The position numbers and the translations under genes are program-made. 64,000 bases of DNA, taken from positions 2,356,001 to 2,420,000 of the forward strand of contig OY969604.1 of assembly GCA_963701325.1 (NCBI GenBank), given 5' to 3'. Shown here piece after piece: positions 1 through 8,688 of the stretch (position 1 is its first letter; the number at the start of each line of letters is the position of its first letter). The stretch comes from Bog-756 sp963701325 (GTDB lineage: Bacteria > Actinomycetota > Acidimicrobiia > Acidimicrobiales > RAAP-2). Below the pieces are notes generated by a model. That model made no database searches, was not told where the DNA came from, and saw nothing but the letters and a program-made list of their open reading frames with translations.

Positions 1-1
1 C

Positions 2-1912
2 GGATGGCTCAAGGGAGGGTTCTTCAGCCTCGACATCTTCTACGTGCTGTCGGGCTACCTGATCACGGGGCTCCTGCTCGGTGAGTACGCGTCACGGGGC
101 CGAATCGTGCTCTCCAAGTTCTGGCTGCGAAGGGCCCGCCGCCTCCTGCCCGCCCTGCTGGTGGTCCTGGTGGTCGTCTCCCTGGTGGTGCGCTTCGCTG
201 AGCCTCAGGGTCTCTTTCCCGATTTCCGGATGAGCGCACTGTCCGCACTGTTCTATTTCTCCAACTGGTGGCAGATCGCCGCCTCGACAAACTACTTCTT
301 TATCACCGGAGCGACCTCCCCCCTCACGCACACGTGGTCGCTGGCTGTGGAGGAGCAGTTCTATCTGATCTGGCCGCTCGTCGTGGTTGCCGTCATGCAC
401 CTGGCCAAGGGGTTCGCCCGTGGAGTTCGGGTCCTGCTCGCGGTCTCGGTGGTCGGAGCTGTTGCTTCGATGCTTGAGATGGCGCTGCTCTACGGGCCCA
501 GGGCAAACCTGACCCGCCTCTACTTCGGCACAGACACCCACGCACAGTCGATCCTGATCGGATCGGTTCTGGCCTGCTCCATGACGTTGATCCAGGCTCG
601 GCGAGGTCTTGGTGGTATGGCCCCACGTGCAACCCGGACGACCGCGCGTTTCATGCTGAGTCTGCTCGGAGTTGCCGGCCTCGCCGGGACGCTCCTCCTC
701 ACCTATACCCAGGAGGGAACGTCACCGTTCGCGTACCGCGGCGGCTTCATGCTGTCGGCACTGTCGGCTGCCGCTCTCATCATCGGAGCGGTGTGCGTAC
801 CCGGTGGCCCGTTGGCCGCCTGTCTGTCCACGCGCCCGTTGGTCTGGATCGGAACAGTCTCGTACGGGGCCTATCTGTGGCATTACCCGGTCTTCGTCGA
901 GCTCGACGCCCTCCGCACCGGCACGACCGGGGTCGGGCTCTTCGCCATTCGTTTCGCGACCACGCTCTCACTGGCCGCCGCGAGTTACTACCTGGTCGAA
1001 CGCCCGGTCATGGAGGGCGTCTTCTGGCGCTCGCTCAAGGCACTCGTCCCGGCTGTCGCCCTGCTCGTGGGTACCGTCGTTGTGGTGGTCGCTGCGACCG
1101 CCCTCCCGGCCACCGCCGCGGTCGGCATCCACAGATTCCGGACCACCTCCCCGGTGACGAAGCCTCCTGTAGTGGTGGTGCTTGGCGACAGCACAGCGCT
1201 CACCCTCGGTTTCGCGCTGGCTGCCACTGCACCCCCGGGGACCCGCGTCGAAAACGACGGGCTCTTCGGATGCGGGTTCGCCATCGGTTCATGGGTGTCC
1301 AACGTCCCACCGACGCCCGAGTTGGCTATGTTCCCGGCATGCAACGAGGCAACGCCAACGGATCAGCTGTGGCCCCAGCGTGACGCCGTCAGCGTGTCAG
1401 GTACCACCCGTGGCGACCTGGTCCTCTTCGTGGCGGGCGTGTGGGAGGTCCAGGACATGCTCCGTGGCGGTCGATGGGTCAACATCACGGAGCCGTCGTT
1501 CCAGCGCTATGAGCTCTCACAGATGCGCTTGGCCGTTCGGATCGGTACCGCCCACGGGGCGCACGTCGACTTCACCACGATGCCGGCCACGGCGGCAGGG
1601 GCCAGTTTCGGCGAGCCGCCGTTCCCTCAGGATCAACCGCGTCGGCGCCTCATCTACGATCGGCTCATCAAGACGGTCGCAGCCGAGTTCCCTCGATCGG
1701 TGAGCATCGTCGACCTCGGCGGTGTGCTCTCCCCTGGTGGGGTCTTCTACGAATATCTGGATCATGTGCAGGTCCGGACCGCTGACGGAATCCACACCCC
1801 CTCCTACGCTCCGGGAAACCCGTTCGCCGGGAATTCGACCGAGGCGGTCGCCAACGCCTTCTACGACTGGCTGTCACCCCGGATCTGGCCCCTGATCATC
1901 GGGCAGAGATGA
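2..1912 (+). CDS. Acyltransferase 3 family protein with C-terminal SGNH domain (5' end outside window)
   Basis: The reading frame is open from base 2, so the start lies upstream of the window. The first visible residues (GGFFSLDIFYVLSGYL) are the conserved N-terminal segment of OafA/YrhL-type membrane acyltransferases, followed by WSLAVEEQFYLIWP and about ten hydrophobic segments. After roughly residue 385 the protein becomes soluble and shows an SGNH-hydrolase start (LGDS, Ser about residue 397 of the visible part) and an end with DGIH. This is the classic AT3-SGNH fusion that O-acetylates extracytoplasmic polysaccharide, peptidoglycan or lipid. The substrate cannot be read from sequence. 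An internal GTG at 44 could be mistaken for a start, but it lies inside the conserved motif. Confidence 0.9.
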   Translation, partial: GWLKGGFFSLDIFYVLSGYLITGLLLGEYASRGRIVLSKFWLRRARRLLPALLVVLVVVSLVVRFAEPQGLFPDFRMSALSALFYFSNWWQIAASTNYFFITGATSPLTHTWSLAVEEQFYLIWPLVVVAVMHLAKGFARGVRVLLAVSVVGAVASMLEMALLYGPRANLTRLYFGTDTHAQSILIGSVLACSMTLIQARRGLGGMAPRATRTTARFMLSLLGVAGLAGTLLLTYTQEGTSPFAYRGGFMLSALSAAALIIGAVCVPGGPLAACLSTRPLVWIGTVSYGAYLWHYPVFVELDALRTGTTGVGLFAIRFATTLSLAAASYYLVERPVMEGVFWRSLKALVPAVALLVGTVVVVVAATALPATAAVGIHRFRTTSPVTKPPVVVVLGDSTALTLGFALAATAPPGTRVENDGLFGCGFAIGSWVSNVPPTPELAMFPACNEATPTDQLWPQRDAVSVSGTTRGDLVLFVAGVWEVQDMLRGGRWVNITEPSFQRYELSQMRLAVRIGTAHGAHVDFTTMPATAAGASFGEPPFPQDQPRRRLIYDRLIKTVAAEFPRSVSIVDLGGVLSPGGVFYEYLDHVQVRTADGIHTPSYAPGNPFAGNSTEAVANAFYDWLSPRIWPLIIGQR

Positions 1913-2074
1913 GTCCGACGGAGGAGCGGTCGCGTGGCGTGGTCGCGACGCCTGGATTTGCCATCGCGACAGTCGACCGGCCGCTACGATCGCCGGGGCT
2001 GGACAGAGGACGGTGTCGTTTGGAGGTCTCTCCGTGACCACGTGACACTGACCGGGTGAAGGAGGGACACGGGC

Positions 2075-2794
2075 ATGGCGACATACGTGCTGGTGCACGG
2101 TGGCGGGCACGGGGGATGGTGTTACCAGCGGGTCTCCCCGATGCTCCGGACAGCCGGCCACGACGTGTATGCGCCGACGATGACCGGTGTCGGCGAGCGG
2201 TCCCACCTACTGAGCCAGCATGTCGATCTCGAGATGCACATCAGGGACATCGCGGCCGTGTTGCATTTCGAGGATCTACAGGACGTCATTCTGGTTGGTC
2301 ACAGTTATGGGGGAATGGTCATCACCGGTGTTGCAGATCGGGCTTCCGACCGGGTCGGCCGCCTGGTATATCTGGATGCGGCGACTCCGATCAACGGCCA
2401 ATCGCTCGTCGACGTGGCGGGGCCGATCATCGAGGCGGTCCGACCTGACGGGCAGGTGGTCGACGGCGTCGAGTTGGTCCTGCTCCCTTCTCCGGACGCG
2501 GGCACGCTCTACGGAGTGAACGACCCTGCCGACCTCCGTTGGATGGCGGAGCGATTGACCGGCCACCCGTGGAGCTGCTTTGCGCAACGCCTCGAGCTCT
2601 CCAACGAGCCGGCGTTGTGGGCGATCCCGCAGTACCACGTCGTGTGCACGAGCACGCTCGCCACCCGCGACCCGGAACAGATGGCCACCGCTCGCGCCCT
2701 GGGCCGTCTGTGGGACATCGACACGGGGCACGACCTGATGCTCACCGAGCCCCGCAAGGTGGCAGACGCGCTGCTCGAGGTAGCCCTCTCCTGA
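2075..2794 (+). CDS. Alpha/beta hydrolase
   Basis: A 239-residue single-domain alpha/beta hydrolase. The oxyanion region VLVHGGGHGGWCY is at the N-terminus, the nucleophile elbow is GHSYGG (Ser77), and a late GHDLML supplies the likely catalytic His. The arrangement resembles the EstC/hydroxynitrile-lyase-like esterase subgroup, where the lid is small; substrate unknown. The ATG follows a good AAGGAGGG ribosome site. It stands alone between the acyltransferase and a YoaK-type gene, in the same direction but separated by about 130-160 bp on each side. Confidence 0.85.
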   Translation: MATYVLVHGGGHGGWCYQRVSPMLRTAGHDVYAPTMTGVGERSHLLSQHVDLEMHIRDIAAVLHFEDLQDVILVGHSYGGMVITGVADRASDRVGRLVYLDAATPINGQSLVDVAGPIIEAVRPDGQVVDGVELVLLPSPDAGTLYGVNDPADLRWMAERLTGHPWSCFAQRLELSNEPALWAIPQYHVVCTSTLATRDPEQMATARALGRLWDIDTGHDLMLTEPRKVADALLEVALS

Positions 2795-2929
2795 TCCGAT
2801 CGCCGGGCCACTGCACCCGGTACCCGCTGAAGCTTGTGACGGCGAAGCGGTCCAACGGGGCGGCGTCGACGGTCGGTCCGTCGTACGATCCGGGGATGCT
2901 CTAACGACCCCGATCAGGGAGGTTGCCCA

Positions 2930-3670
2930 GTGAGTGCTGAGCTCGTCGACGTGTGGCGCACGATCGTACCGAGGAAGGACGACCCACACGGCCCGCTACC
3001 ACCATTGCTGGTGAGCCTCACGGTTGTGACTGGGCTCGTCGACGCGTTCAGCTACCTCACGCTCGGTCACGTGTTCGTCGCCAACATGACCGGTAACGTC
3101 GTCTTCCTCGCATTCGCCCTCGCTGGAGCGAAAGGTTTCTCGACGTCTGCATCCCTGGTGGCCCTCGGCTCCTTTGCCCTCGGTTCGCTCGTCGGTGGCA
3201 GATTGCATGTCGTCATCGCAGCCCACCGGGGGCGCCTGCTCGCGGTTGCCACTGGACTCCAAGTGGTGCTGGTGGTCGCGGCATTAGCTGTGAGGATCGC
3301 CATCGGGTCCCACGGCTCGACGATCGGGCACGACTGGCTGATCTTCCTTCTCGCCAGCACGATGGGTCTGCAGAATGCCGTGGTCCGCAAGCTGGCGATA
3401 CCCGATCTCACGACAACGGTTCTCACCATGACCACCACCGCGATCTTTTCGGACGCCCGCGTGGTCGGTGGACCAGGATCCAAAGCAGGACGCCGGGTGG
3501 TGAGCATTGTCGCGATGTTCGTCGGAGCGCTCGTCGGCAGCGTACTGGTGCTGCACGCATCGAGTGCCCTCAATCTGCTGGTCGTCCTCGTGCTTCTGCT
3601 CGGCGTGACCCTTGTGGCTGGACTGCTCTCGCGACATCGAGCGAGCTGGGCGATCAGCGAAAGCCCTTGA
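2930..3670 (+). CDS. YoaK family (DUF1275) membrane protein
   Basis: 246 residues with about six hydrophobic segments. The N-terminal part (TGLVDAFSYLTLGHVFVANMTGN) carries the family's typical Gly-Asp-aromatic and NMTGN-like signature, and the middle part has MGLQNA followed by a Thr-rich TTTVLTMT stretch, both characteristic of DUF1275. The family's function is unknown; a permease-like role has been suggested. The GTG start is preceded by AGGGAGGT at an ideal distance. No co-transcribed partner is evident. Confidence 0.85.
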   Translation: MSAELVDVWRTIVPRKDDPHGPLPPLLVSLTVVTGLVDAFSYLTLGHVFVANMTGNVVFLAFALAGAKGFSTSASLVALGSFALGSLVGGRLHVVIAAHRGRLLAVATGLQVVLVVAALAVRIAIGSHGSTIGHDWLIFLLASTMGLQNAVVRKLAIPDLTTTVLTMTTTAIFSDARVVGGPGSKAGRRVVSIVAMFVGALVGSVLVLHASSALNLLVVLVLLLGVTLVAGLLSRHRASWAISESP

Positions 3671-3825
3671 TCGGGCGGCTCGTCCGGTTCACCTCTGCGA
3701 GCCGGAGCCCGCCTCGCTCATTCAGCGAATTCCGCGATGCCGGACTACGAGAGGCGCCGCGGGACTGTTCAGACTTTATTCAGAGCCGCGCCCGATTATG
3801 AAGAACCTGTTAAGGGCCGGCGGCG

Positions 3826-3838
3826 GATACTCGTTCCC
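3826..3838 (+). promoter_or_regulatory. Candidate -10 box for a leaderless kdp transcript
   Basis: GATACT lies 7 nt before the ATG of the first small kdp ORF, with no ribosome-binding site between them. This matches the leaderless layout seen elsewhere in the window. No convincing -35 hexamer or KdpE-type operator is visible upstream, so the assignment is tentative. Confidence 0.4.
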
Positions 3839-3922
3839 ATGGCTGATTTCCTCGCAGTACTCGGCATCATCGGGTTCGTCCTGGTGATGCTCGGCCTCAT
3901 CTGGGCACTGGACCGGGTATGA
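3839..3922 (+). CDS. Small single-span membrane protein at head of kdp operon
   Basis: 27 residues, MADFLAVLGIIGFVLV... followed by a short acidic/basic tail (LDRV). It is a single hydrophobic span and its stop overlaps the next ATG in an ATGA, so it is translationally coupled to kdpF. Such a second mini-protein ahead of kdpF occurs in some actinobacterial kdp operons; its role is unknown. It could assist or stabilise KdpA as KdpF does. Too short for most gene callers, but the coupling and composition support it. Confidence 0.6.
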   Translation: MADFLAVLGIIGFVLVMLGLIWALDRV

Positions 3923-4008
3923 CCTGGACACAGGGTGTCCTCCTCGGCGTCGCCATCGTGATGTTCATCTACTTGGGCTTCGCGATGTTCAAGCCCGAGA
4001 AATTCTGA
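3919..4008 (+). CDS. kdpF: K+-transporting ATPase subunit F
   Basis: 29 residues: one hydrophobic span (VLLGVAIVMFIYLGFAMF) ending in KPEKF, the typical KdpF tail (..P.KF/RF). KdpF is a lipid-like stabiliser of the KdpABC potassium pump in the membrane. The gene starts inside the stop of the preceding mini-gene (ATGA) and ends 1 nt before the kdpA ATG, as expected for tightly coupled translation. Confidence 0.8.
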   Translation: MTWTQGVLLGVAIVMFIYLGFAMFKPEKF

Positions 4009-4009
4009 G

Positions 4010-5698
4010 ATGGGCTTCACATGGACCATCATCACCCTGGTCATCGCCCTGGCGCTCACGTGGCGGTACCTGGGGTCGTACATGGCCGCGGTGTTCGATG
4101 GGCGGGTCCACTTCCTCGGCTGGGCCGAGCGGCCCATCTACCGGGCCCTCGGTACCGGTCCCGAGCAGGAGCAGAACTGGAAGCGCTACGCCGCCTCGAT
4201 GGTGATCTTCTCGGCGGTGGCGATGGGCGTCACCTATCTGCTCATCCGTCTCCAGGGATCGCTTCCGCTCAATCCCCAGCAACTCGACGCGCCCAAGCAG
4301 GCGCTCAGCTTCAACACTGCGGCGTCGTTCATGACCAACACCAACTGGCAGAACTATGGCGGCGAAACAACCATGTCGTATTTCTCGCAGATCGGCGCAC
4401 TGACCTTCGAGCAGTTCGTGAGTCCGGCCATCGGCATCGCGGTCGCCATCGGCATGATCCGAGGATTCTCCCGGCGCAATTCTCCGACCATCGGCAACTT
4501 CTGGGTCGACATGACCCGCGCTCTGCTCTACATCTTCTTCCCGATCGCCTTCATCTTCGGGATCGTCATCGTCGGCCAGGGCGCGGTGCAGACGCTTGCC
4601 GGCACTGTCAGTATCCACGACGCGATCAACGGGGTGACCCAGACCATCGCCCGCGGCCCGATCGGCTCGATGCAGTCGATCATGCAGCTGGGGAACAACG
4701 GCGGCGGATTCCTCAACGCCAACCAGGCCACCCCCTTCGAGAGCCCGACCGGTTTCACCAGCTGGCTGGACATGTACCTGCTGCTCGCCGTTCCGTTTGC
4801 CCTCACCTACACCTTCGGGAAGATGGTGGGGAGCATCCGCCACGGCTTCGCCCTGGTGGCCGCCATGGCGATCATCTTCGCTGTGTGGGTGGGCTACACC
4901 AGCTATGCCGAGCACGGCCAGAATCCTGCGGTAGCTGCTGCCGCGGTGCATTCGACGGTCGGGAACACCGAAGGCAAGGAGGTGCGATTCGGCGATACCA
5001 CCAGCGCCTTGTTCGGCGTGTCATCGACCAGCACCTCGACCGGATCGGCCTCGTCCTCCTACGACCAGTTCACCCCTATCGGCGGCCTGGGACTCATGAG
5101 CGGCATGATGCTCGGGGAGGTGACGCCCGGGGGCACGGGCAGCGGTCTCTACACCATCCTGATCTACGCCATCATCGCCGTGTTTATCGGCGGGTTGATG
5201 ATCGGGCGAACGCCGGAGTACCTGGGCAAGAAGATCCAGGCCAGGGAGATCAAACTCGCCGGTCTCGGCGCCCTGGTCATGCCCATCATCGTGCTCGTCT
5301 TCACGGCGATCGCCGTGTCGATCCACGCCGGGCGGGTAGGCCCCCTCAACTCGGGCCCCCACGGGTTCTCGGAGATCCTGTATGCCCTGACGTCACAGGG
5401 GAACAACAACGGCTCGGCGTTCGATGGGCTGACCGGCAACACCACGTTCTACAACGTGATCGGTGCGATCGACATGCTGATCGGTCGAGTCGGCATCATG
5501 ATCCCGGCCCTTGCTCTTGGGGGATCGTTGGCGGCCAAGAACGTGGTACCTGAGTCCCTCGGGACCTTCCGCACCGACAACGGAATGTTCGTCGGCCTCA
5601 CTATCGGAGTCATCGTGATCATCGGTGGTCTTACCTTCTTCCCCGCACTCGCGCTCGGCCCGATCGTCGAGCAACTCAGCCACGGGATGTTCTTCTGA
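4010..5698 (+). CDS. kdpA: K+-transporting ATPase subunit A (potassium channel-like subunit)
   Basis: 562 residues, normal family length. It contains the four selectivity-filter-like loops of the KdpA channel subunit, seen as TNWQNYGGE, GNNGGGFLNAN and SQGNNNGSAF, embedded in about ten hydrophobic segments. KdpA binds and conducts K+ across the inner membrane for the KdpB ATPase. The ATG is 1 nt after the kdpF stop, and the stop overlaps the kdpB ATG (TGATG), so the order kdpFABC is intact. Expected to respond to K+ limitation, although no kdpD or kdpE lies in the window. Confidence 0.97.
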   Translation: MGFTWTIITLVIALALTWRYLGSYMAAVFDGRVHFLGWAERPIYRALGTGPEQEQNWKRYAASMVIFSAVAMGVTYLLIRLQGSLPLNPQQLDAPKQALSFNTAASFMTNTNWQNYGGETTMSYFSQIGALTFEQFVSPAIGIAVAIGMIRGFSRRNSPTIGNFWVDMTRALLYIFFPIAFIFGIVIVGQGAVQTLAGTVSIHDAINGVTQTIARGPIGSMQSIMQLGNNGGGFLNANQATPFESPTGFTSWLDMYLLLAVPFALTYTFGKMVGSIRHGFALVAAMAIIFAVWVGYTSYAEHGQNPAVAAAAVHSTVGNTEGKEVRFGDTTSALFGVSSTSTSTGSASSSYDQFTPIGGLGLMSGMMLGEVTPGGTGSGLYTILIYAIIAVFIGGLMIGRTPEYLGKKIQAREIKLAGLGALVMPIIVLVFTAIAVSIHAGRVGPLNSGPHGFSEILYALTSQGNNNGSAFDGLTGNTTFYNVIGAIDMLIGRVGIMIPALALGGSLAAKNVVPESLGTFRTDNGMFVGLTIGVIVIIGGLTFFPALALGPIVEQLSHGMFF

Positions 5699-7767
5699 TG
5701 ACGATCACCGCTACACAACCGGACCCGGCCACGCCGGGAGCCCAAGCTCATGGGGTGGCCGAGGCCAGAGGTCTCTTCGACGGCCCGATCCTGCGTCAAG
5801 CACTGATCGACTCCTTCAAGAAGTTGAATCCAGCGCAGCAGGTTCGCAATCCGGTCATGTTCGTGGTGCTCGTGGGCACGTTCGTCACCTTCATCGAAGC
5901 CGTCGCCCATCCCAGCAAGTTCGCCTGGTCGATCACGATCTGGCTGTTTCTGACGGTCATCTTCGCCAATTTCGCCGAGGGCATGGCCGAGGGACGAGGC
6001 AAGGCTCAGGCGGACACGCTGCGCCGGATGCGATCGGAGACCGAGGCACGTCGTCTCCTTCCCGACGGCAGCGAGGTTCTGGTACCTGCGGCGTCGCTCA
6101 CCAAGGGGGACATGGTGGTCTGTGAGGCGGGCGACCTCATCCCGTCTGACGGAGAGATCACCGAAGGCATCGCCTCGGTCGATGAGTCGGCGATCACCGG
6201 TGAGTCGGCCCCGGTCATCCGCGAATCGGGGGGCGACCGATCGGCCGTCACCGGCGGAACCAAAGTCCTTTCCGACCGGATCGTCGTGCGCATCACCGCC
6301 GAGCGCGGCCAGACCTTCCTCGACCGGATGATCTCTCTCGTAGAAGGGGCCAACCGCCAGAAGACACCGAACGAGATCGCCCTCACCATCCTTCTGGCCG
6401 TGCTCACCATCGTCTTCATCCCCGTGGTGGTCTCGCTCCAGGCGTTCGGCAACTACTCCGGAGCTTCGGTCTCCGTCGTCATCCTGATCTCGCTGCTGGT
6501 CTGTCTGATCCCCACGACCATTGGTGCGCTGCTCTCCGCAATCGGCATCGCCGGCATGGACCGCCTGGTGCAGCGCAACGTGCTGGCAATGAGCGGGAGA
6601 GCGGTCGAAGCCGCCGGCGACGTGCAGACTCTCCTGCTCGACAAGACAGGAACGATCACGCTCGGCAACCGGATGGCATCTGATTTCTATCCCGTCGAGG
6701 GCCACCACGAGCAGGACGTTGCAGACGTCGCCCAGCTCGCCTCCTTGGCCGACGAGACTCCGGAAGGGCGATCGATCGTGGTGCTGGCCAAGGAGCGGTT
6801 CAACATCCGGGAGCGTGAGCTCGAAGGCGAGCACCAATTCGTGCCCTTTACCGCTCAGACCCGCATGTCCGGACTCGACATCGGAACTCGCCAGATCCGC
6901 AAGGGGGCCGGCGAATCGGTCAAGCGCTGGGTCACCGACCAAGGGGGTACGGTGCCCACCGACCTCGATGCCATCGTCGACCGTGTTTCACGTGCCGGGT
7001 CGACGCCGCTGGTCGTTGCCGACGGTCGGGACATCATCGGGGTCATCGAGCTCAAGGACGTGGTGAAGCAGGGCATCCGGGAGAAGTTCGACGAGATGCG
7101 CCAGATGGGGATCCGCACGGTGATGATCACCGGGGACAATCCTCTGACGGCGGCGGCCATCGCCCAGGAGGCCGGCGTCGACGACTTCCTGGCCGAGGCC
7201 ACGCCTGAGGCGAAGATGGCCCTCATCAAGTCCGAGCAGGAGGGCGGAAAGTTGATCGCCATGACCGGCGACGGGACCAACGACGCACCCGCCCTGGCCC
7301 AGGCTGACGTAGGTGTGGCCATGAACACCGGCACCACCGCAGCAAAGGAGGCCGGCAATATGGTCGACCTCGACTCCAATCCGACCAAGCTCATCGATGT
7401 GGTCGAGATCGGCAAGCAGCTCCTCATCACCCGGGGGTCGCTCACCACCTTTTCCATCGCCAACGACGTTGCCAAGTACTTCGCGATCATCCCGGCTCTG
7501 TTCATTGCGACCTATCCGCAGCTCGAGCCGCTCAACATCATGAGGCTGCACAGCCCCCAGAGCGCGGTGCTCTCGGCGGTCATCTTCAACGCGCTGGTGA
7601 TCGTGGCCCTGATCCCGCTCGCCCTCCGTGGCGTTAAATTCCGCGCGGCCGGCTCGGCCGCCATCCTGCGCCGGAATGTCTTCATCTACGGCGTCGGCGG
7701 GATCATCGCTCCCTTCATTTTCATCAAGCTCATCGATCTCGTCCTCGTCGCGCTTCACGCCTACTGA
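5698..7767 (+). CDS. kdpB: K+-transporting P-type ATPase subunit B
   Basis: 689 residues, full length. It has the P-type phosphorylation motif DKTGTIT (Asp315), the actuator loop ITGES, the hinge GDGTNDAPALAQADVG and the KdpB-specific DETPEGRS. It hydrolyses ATP to drive K+ uptake through KdpA. Start codon ATG overlaps the kdpA stop. All catalytic elements are present; nothing unusual was seen. Confidence 0.97.
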   Translation: MTITATQPDPATPGAQAHGVAEARGLFDGPILRQALIDSFKKLNPAQQVRNPVMFVVLVGTFVTFIEAVAHPSKFAWSITIWLFLTVIFANFAEGMAEGRGKAQADTLRRMRSETEARRLLPDGSEVLVPAASLTKGDMVVCEAGDLIPSDGEITEGIASVDESAITGESAPVIRESGGDRSAVTGGTKVLSDRIVVRITAERGQTFLDRMISLVEGANRQKTPNEIALTILLAVLTIVFIPVVVSLQAFGNYSGASVSVVILISLLVCLIPTTIGALLSAIGIAGMDRLVQRNVLAMSGRAVEAAGDVQTLLLDKTGTITLGNRMASDFYPVEGHHEQDVADVAQLASLADETPEGRSIVVLAKERFNIRERELEGEHQFVPFTAQTRMSGLDIGTRQIRKGAGESVKRWVTDQGGTVPTDLDAIVDRVSRAGSTPLVVADGRDIIGVIELKDVVKQGIREKFDEMRQMGIRTVMITGDNPLTAAAIAQEAGVDDFLAEATPEAKMALIKSEQEGGKLIAMTGDGTNDAPALAQADVGVAMNTGTTAAKEAGNMVDLDSNPTKLIDVVEIGKQLLITRGSLTTFSIANDVAKYFAIIPALFIATYPQLEPLNIMRLHSPQSAVLSAVIFNALVIVALIPLALRGVKFRAAGSAAILRRNVFIYGVGGIIAPFIFIKLIDLVLVALHAY

Positions 7768-7780
7768 TGGAGTCCGTCTG

Positions 7781-8467
7781 ATGCTCGTCCATGTCCGCCG
7801 ATCGATCGTCCTCGCAGTGGTCGCTCTGATCTTGACCTTCGCCTATACCTATCTCGCCACCGGCGTCGACCAGGTTCTGTTCAAGCACCAGGCCGACGGG
7901 TCGATCACCCCGAACGGGTCGACTGCGATCGGGCAGAACTGGTCCATCACAAAATGCCCGGGCCACCCGCTCGGGAGCTGCGTGTTCCAGGGCCGCCCGG
8001 ATGCGCTCGGCCCCTACGGCAGCACGAAGTTCAATCCCAACCTGCACCCAGGCGACGACCCTCTGTACAGCAACGGCCTGACTCAGAGCAGCACCGTGGC
8101 CTGTTCGTTCCCCACAGCGTCCTCAAAGCCGATCGAGGACATCCCCGGCGAATCGGGTGGCACGAGCTTCGGCCCACGTTCCAAAGAGTTCCTGACCTAC
8201 ACCCAGTGCCTCGTGAGCTACTGGCACGCGCGGGGCGTGAACCCTACTCCTGATCTGGTGACCACCTCGGGGAGTGGGTACGACCCGGACATCAGTGCCG
8301 CCGATGCCCTGGCCCAGATCCCCATGGTGTCCAAGGCCACCGGGATCGCACCCTCAGCACTGCGTGCGCTCATCAACCGCGAGAACAGCAGCGCCCAATT
8401 CGGATTCCTGGGCAGCAGTTATATCAATGTGCTGCAACTGAACGAGGCACTCGTCAAACTCCGATAG
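7781..8467 (+). CDS. kdpC: K+-transporting ATPase subunit C
   Basis: 228 residues: one N-terminal membrane span (SIVLAVVALILTFAYTYLA) and an extracytoplasmic domain with the family's FNPNLHPGDD-like, PTPDLVTTSGSGYDPDIS and ENSS...FLG segments. KdpC raises the K+ affinity and stabilises the KdpAB complex. The ATG at 7781 is preceded by GATGGAG and lies 13 nt after kdpB, making it the last gene of the operon. A longer upstream frame exists but would only overlap kdpB out of register with the family start. Confidence 0.95.
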   Translation: MLVHVRRSIVLAVVALILTFAYTYLATGVDQVLFKHQADGSITPNGSTAIGQNWSITKCPGHPLGSCVFQGRPDALGPYGSTKFNPNLHPGDDPLYSNGLTQSSTVACSFPTASSKPIEDIPGESGGTSFGPRSKEFLTYTQCLVSYWHARGVNPTPDLVTTSGSGYDPDISAADALAQIPMVSKATGIAPSALRALINRENSSAQFGFLGSSYINVLQLNEALVKLR

Positions 8468-8688
8468 GCGAGAGGCGGGTCGCGCTACTCCTGGACTGCG
8501 TCACCAGACCCACCGAGTAGATCCACCCAGGCGGCCGGTTCCGCTCGGCCGGGTCAGCCGGCACGGACTGGGTGCCGATCGGTCCCCGAGCCCCTGTGGC
8601 ATCCTGTTTGACACCGACCCCTTGGTGATTGAGGCTTCGGGGGCAGTTGGCTCGATGCTGCACCAGTGACGAAAGGGCGGGGGTCATC

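Noticed and set aside
3671..3838. c-di-AMP (ydaO-type) riboswitch or KdpE box ahead of kdp
   Set aside because: No conserved core or TTTATA-type repeat with convincing symmetry was found; only a -10 box is supportable.
8468..8640. Terminator after kdpC (repeated CGGCCG blocks)
   Set aside because: The blocks are self-complementary but give only a short stem and no T-tract; too weak to list.
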